A stretch of DNA of 13,661 nt from Sphingopyxis sp. (GTDB taxonomy: Bacteria; Pseudomonadota; Alphaproteobacteria; Sphingomonadales; Sphingomonadaceae): positions 1 through 13,661 of the forward strand of contig JAAUPH010000031.1 in NCBI GenBank assembly GCA_012035435.1. Reading direction: 5' to 3'. The position numbers and the translations under genes are program-made. Below the pieces are notes generated by a model, which was not told the DNA's origin, made no database searches, and saw only the letters and a program-made list of their open reading frames with translations. Of this stretch, positions 13,606 through 13,661 are shown one piece after another (the stretch's first letter is position 1; every line of letters begins with the position of its first letter).

Positions 13606-13661
13606 ATCGGTCGCCAAACAGGATGGCAAACTGGCTCATTGCGGCAGTCCATGCAATCGGT
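13586..13661 (-). CDS. IS256/Mutator-family transposase, C-terminal end (runs off the window)
   Basis: The minus-strand frame gives PIAWTAAMSQFAILFGDRF and SVSAS before TGA at 13588-13586. The W-xAAM-x-QFAI-x-FG-x-RF pattern is the usual end of IS256-family DDE transposases. Only about 24 residues are visible, so the catalytic residues cannot be checked. The element inserted into, or next to, the dehydrogenase gene on its left. Confidence 0.6.
   Translation of the reverse strand, partial: PIAWTAAMSQFAILFGDRFSVSAS

Noticed and set aside
1..13661. CRISPR array or phage structural genes
   Set aside because: No regularly spaced repeats and no capsid, tail, portal or terminase-like frames are visible.

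Overview
The window looks like an accessory, rearranged stretch of a moderately GC-rich alphaproteobacterial chromosome or large plasmid. The order Sphingomonadales is my best guess, from protein style alone: a DUF4189-type secreted protein, a truncated sphingomonad-like tyrosine recombinase and a hybrid kinase with a GNGLRYG membrane motif. Both ends are fragments of insertion sequences: an IS3-family transposase at the left edge and an IS256/Mutator-type transposase at the right edge. Three genes in between are visibly broken or chimaeric, so the region has a history of recombination.

Layout, left to right. (1) 1-144: IS3-family transposase remnant, then about 450 bases with no convincing gene. 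(2) 598-4080: a tight three-gene + strand operon of a MerR/HTH-like DNA-binding protein, an 826-residue N6-adenine DNA methyltransferase of type I/IIG architecture and a PIN-domain ribonuclease-like protein. The junctions are a 4-base ATGA overlap and a 4-base gap, and three alternating CAACAC/GTGTTG half-sites lie across the first start codon. This is the best candidate for an uncharacterised defence or addiction system. (3) 4125-5690 (-): a protein whose N-terminal 190 residues are a Fic protein with its inhibitory motif, and whose C-terminal 330 residues are something else. The Fic catalytic motif is missing. It has its own upstream set of half-sites. (4) 5958-6283 (-): tRNA-Leu(UAA) split by a 240-nt group I intron after U34, with a clear sigma-70-like promoter. 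(5) 6338-7420 (-): a tyrosine recombinase that appears to lack its N-terminal arm-binding part, on the 5' side of the tRNA. (6) 7374-8162 (-): an unrecognised secreted protein. (7) 8288-8956 (+) and 8942-10753 (-): a NarL/FixJ response regulator and a membrane hybrid histidine kinase, convergent and overlapping by 15 bp at their 3' ends. (8) 10995-11868 (-): a two-gene operon of small exported cysteine-containing proteins, one with DUF4189. (9) 12089-13546: two gene fragments meeting head to head near 12520 (TPR protein on -, serine hydrolase on +), followed by a frameshifted zinc-type alcohol dehydrogenase/quinone oxidoreductase pseudogene. (10) 13547-13661: IS256-family end with a perfect 28-bp palindrome over the transposase stop codon.

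How the parts may work together is mostly inference. The HTH protein probably controls the methyltransferase-PIN operon through the half-sites at its start. The PIN protein could be a toxin or effector held in check by methylation or by the methyltransferase itself. The kinase and regulator are probably a cognate pair. The intron-bearing tRNA gene should be functional if the intron splices itself. The rest of the right side is decaying cargo between mobile elements.
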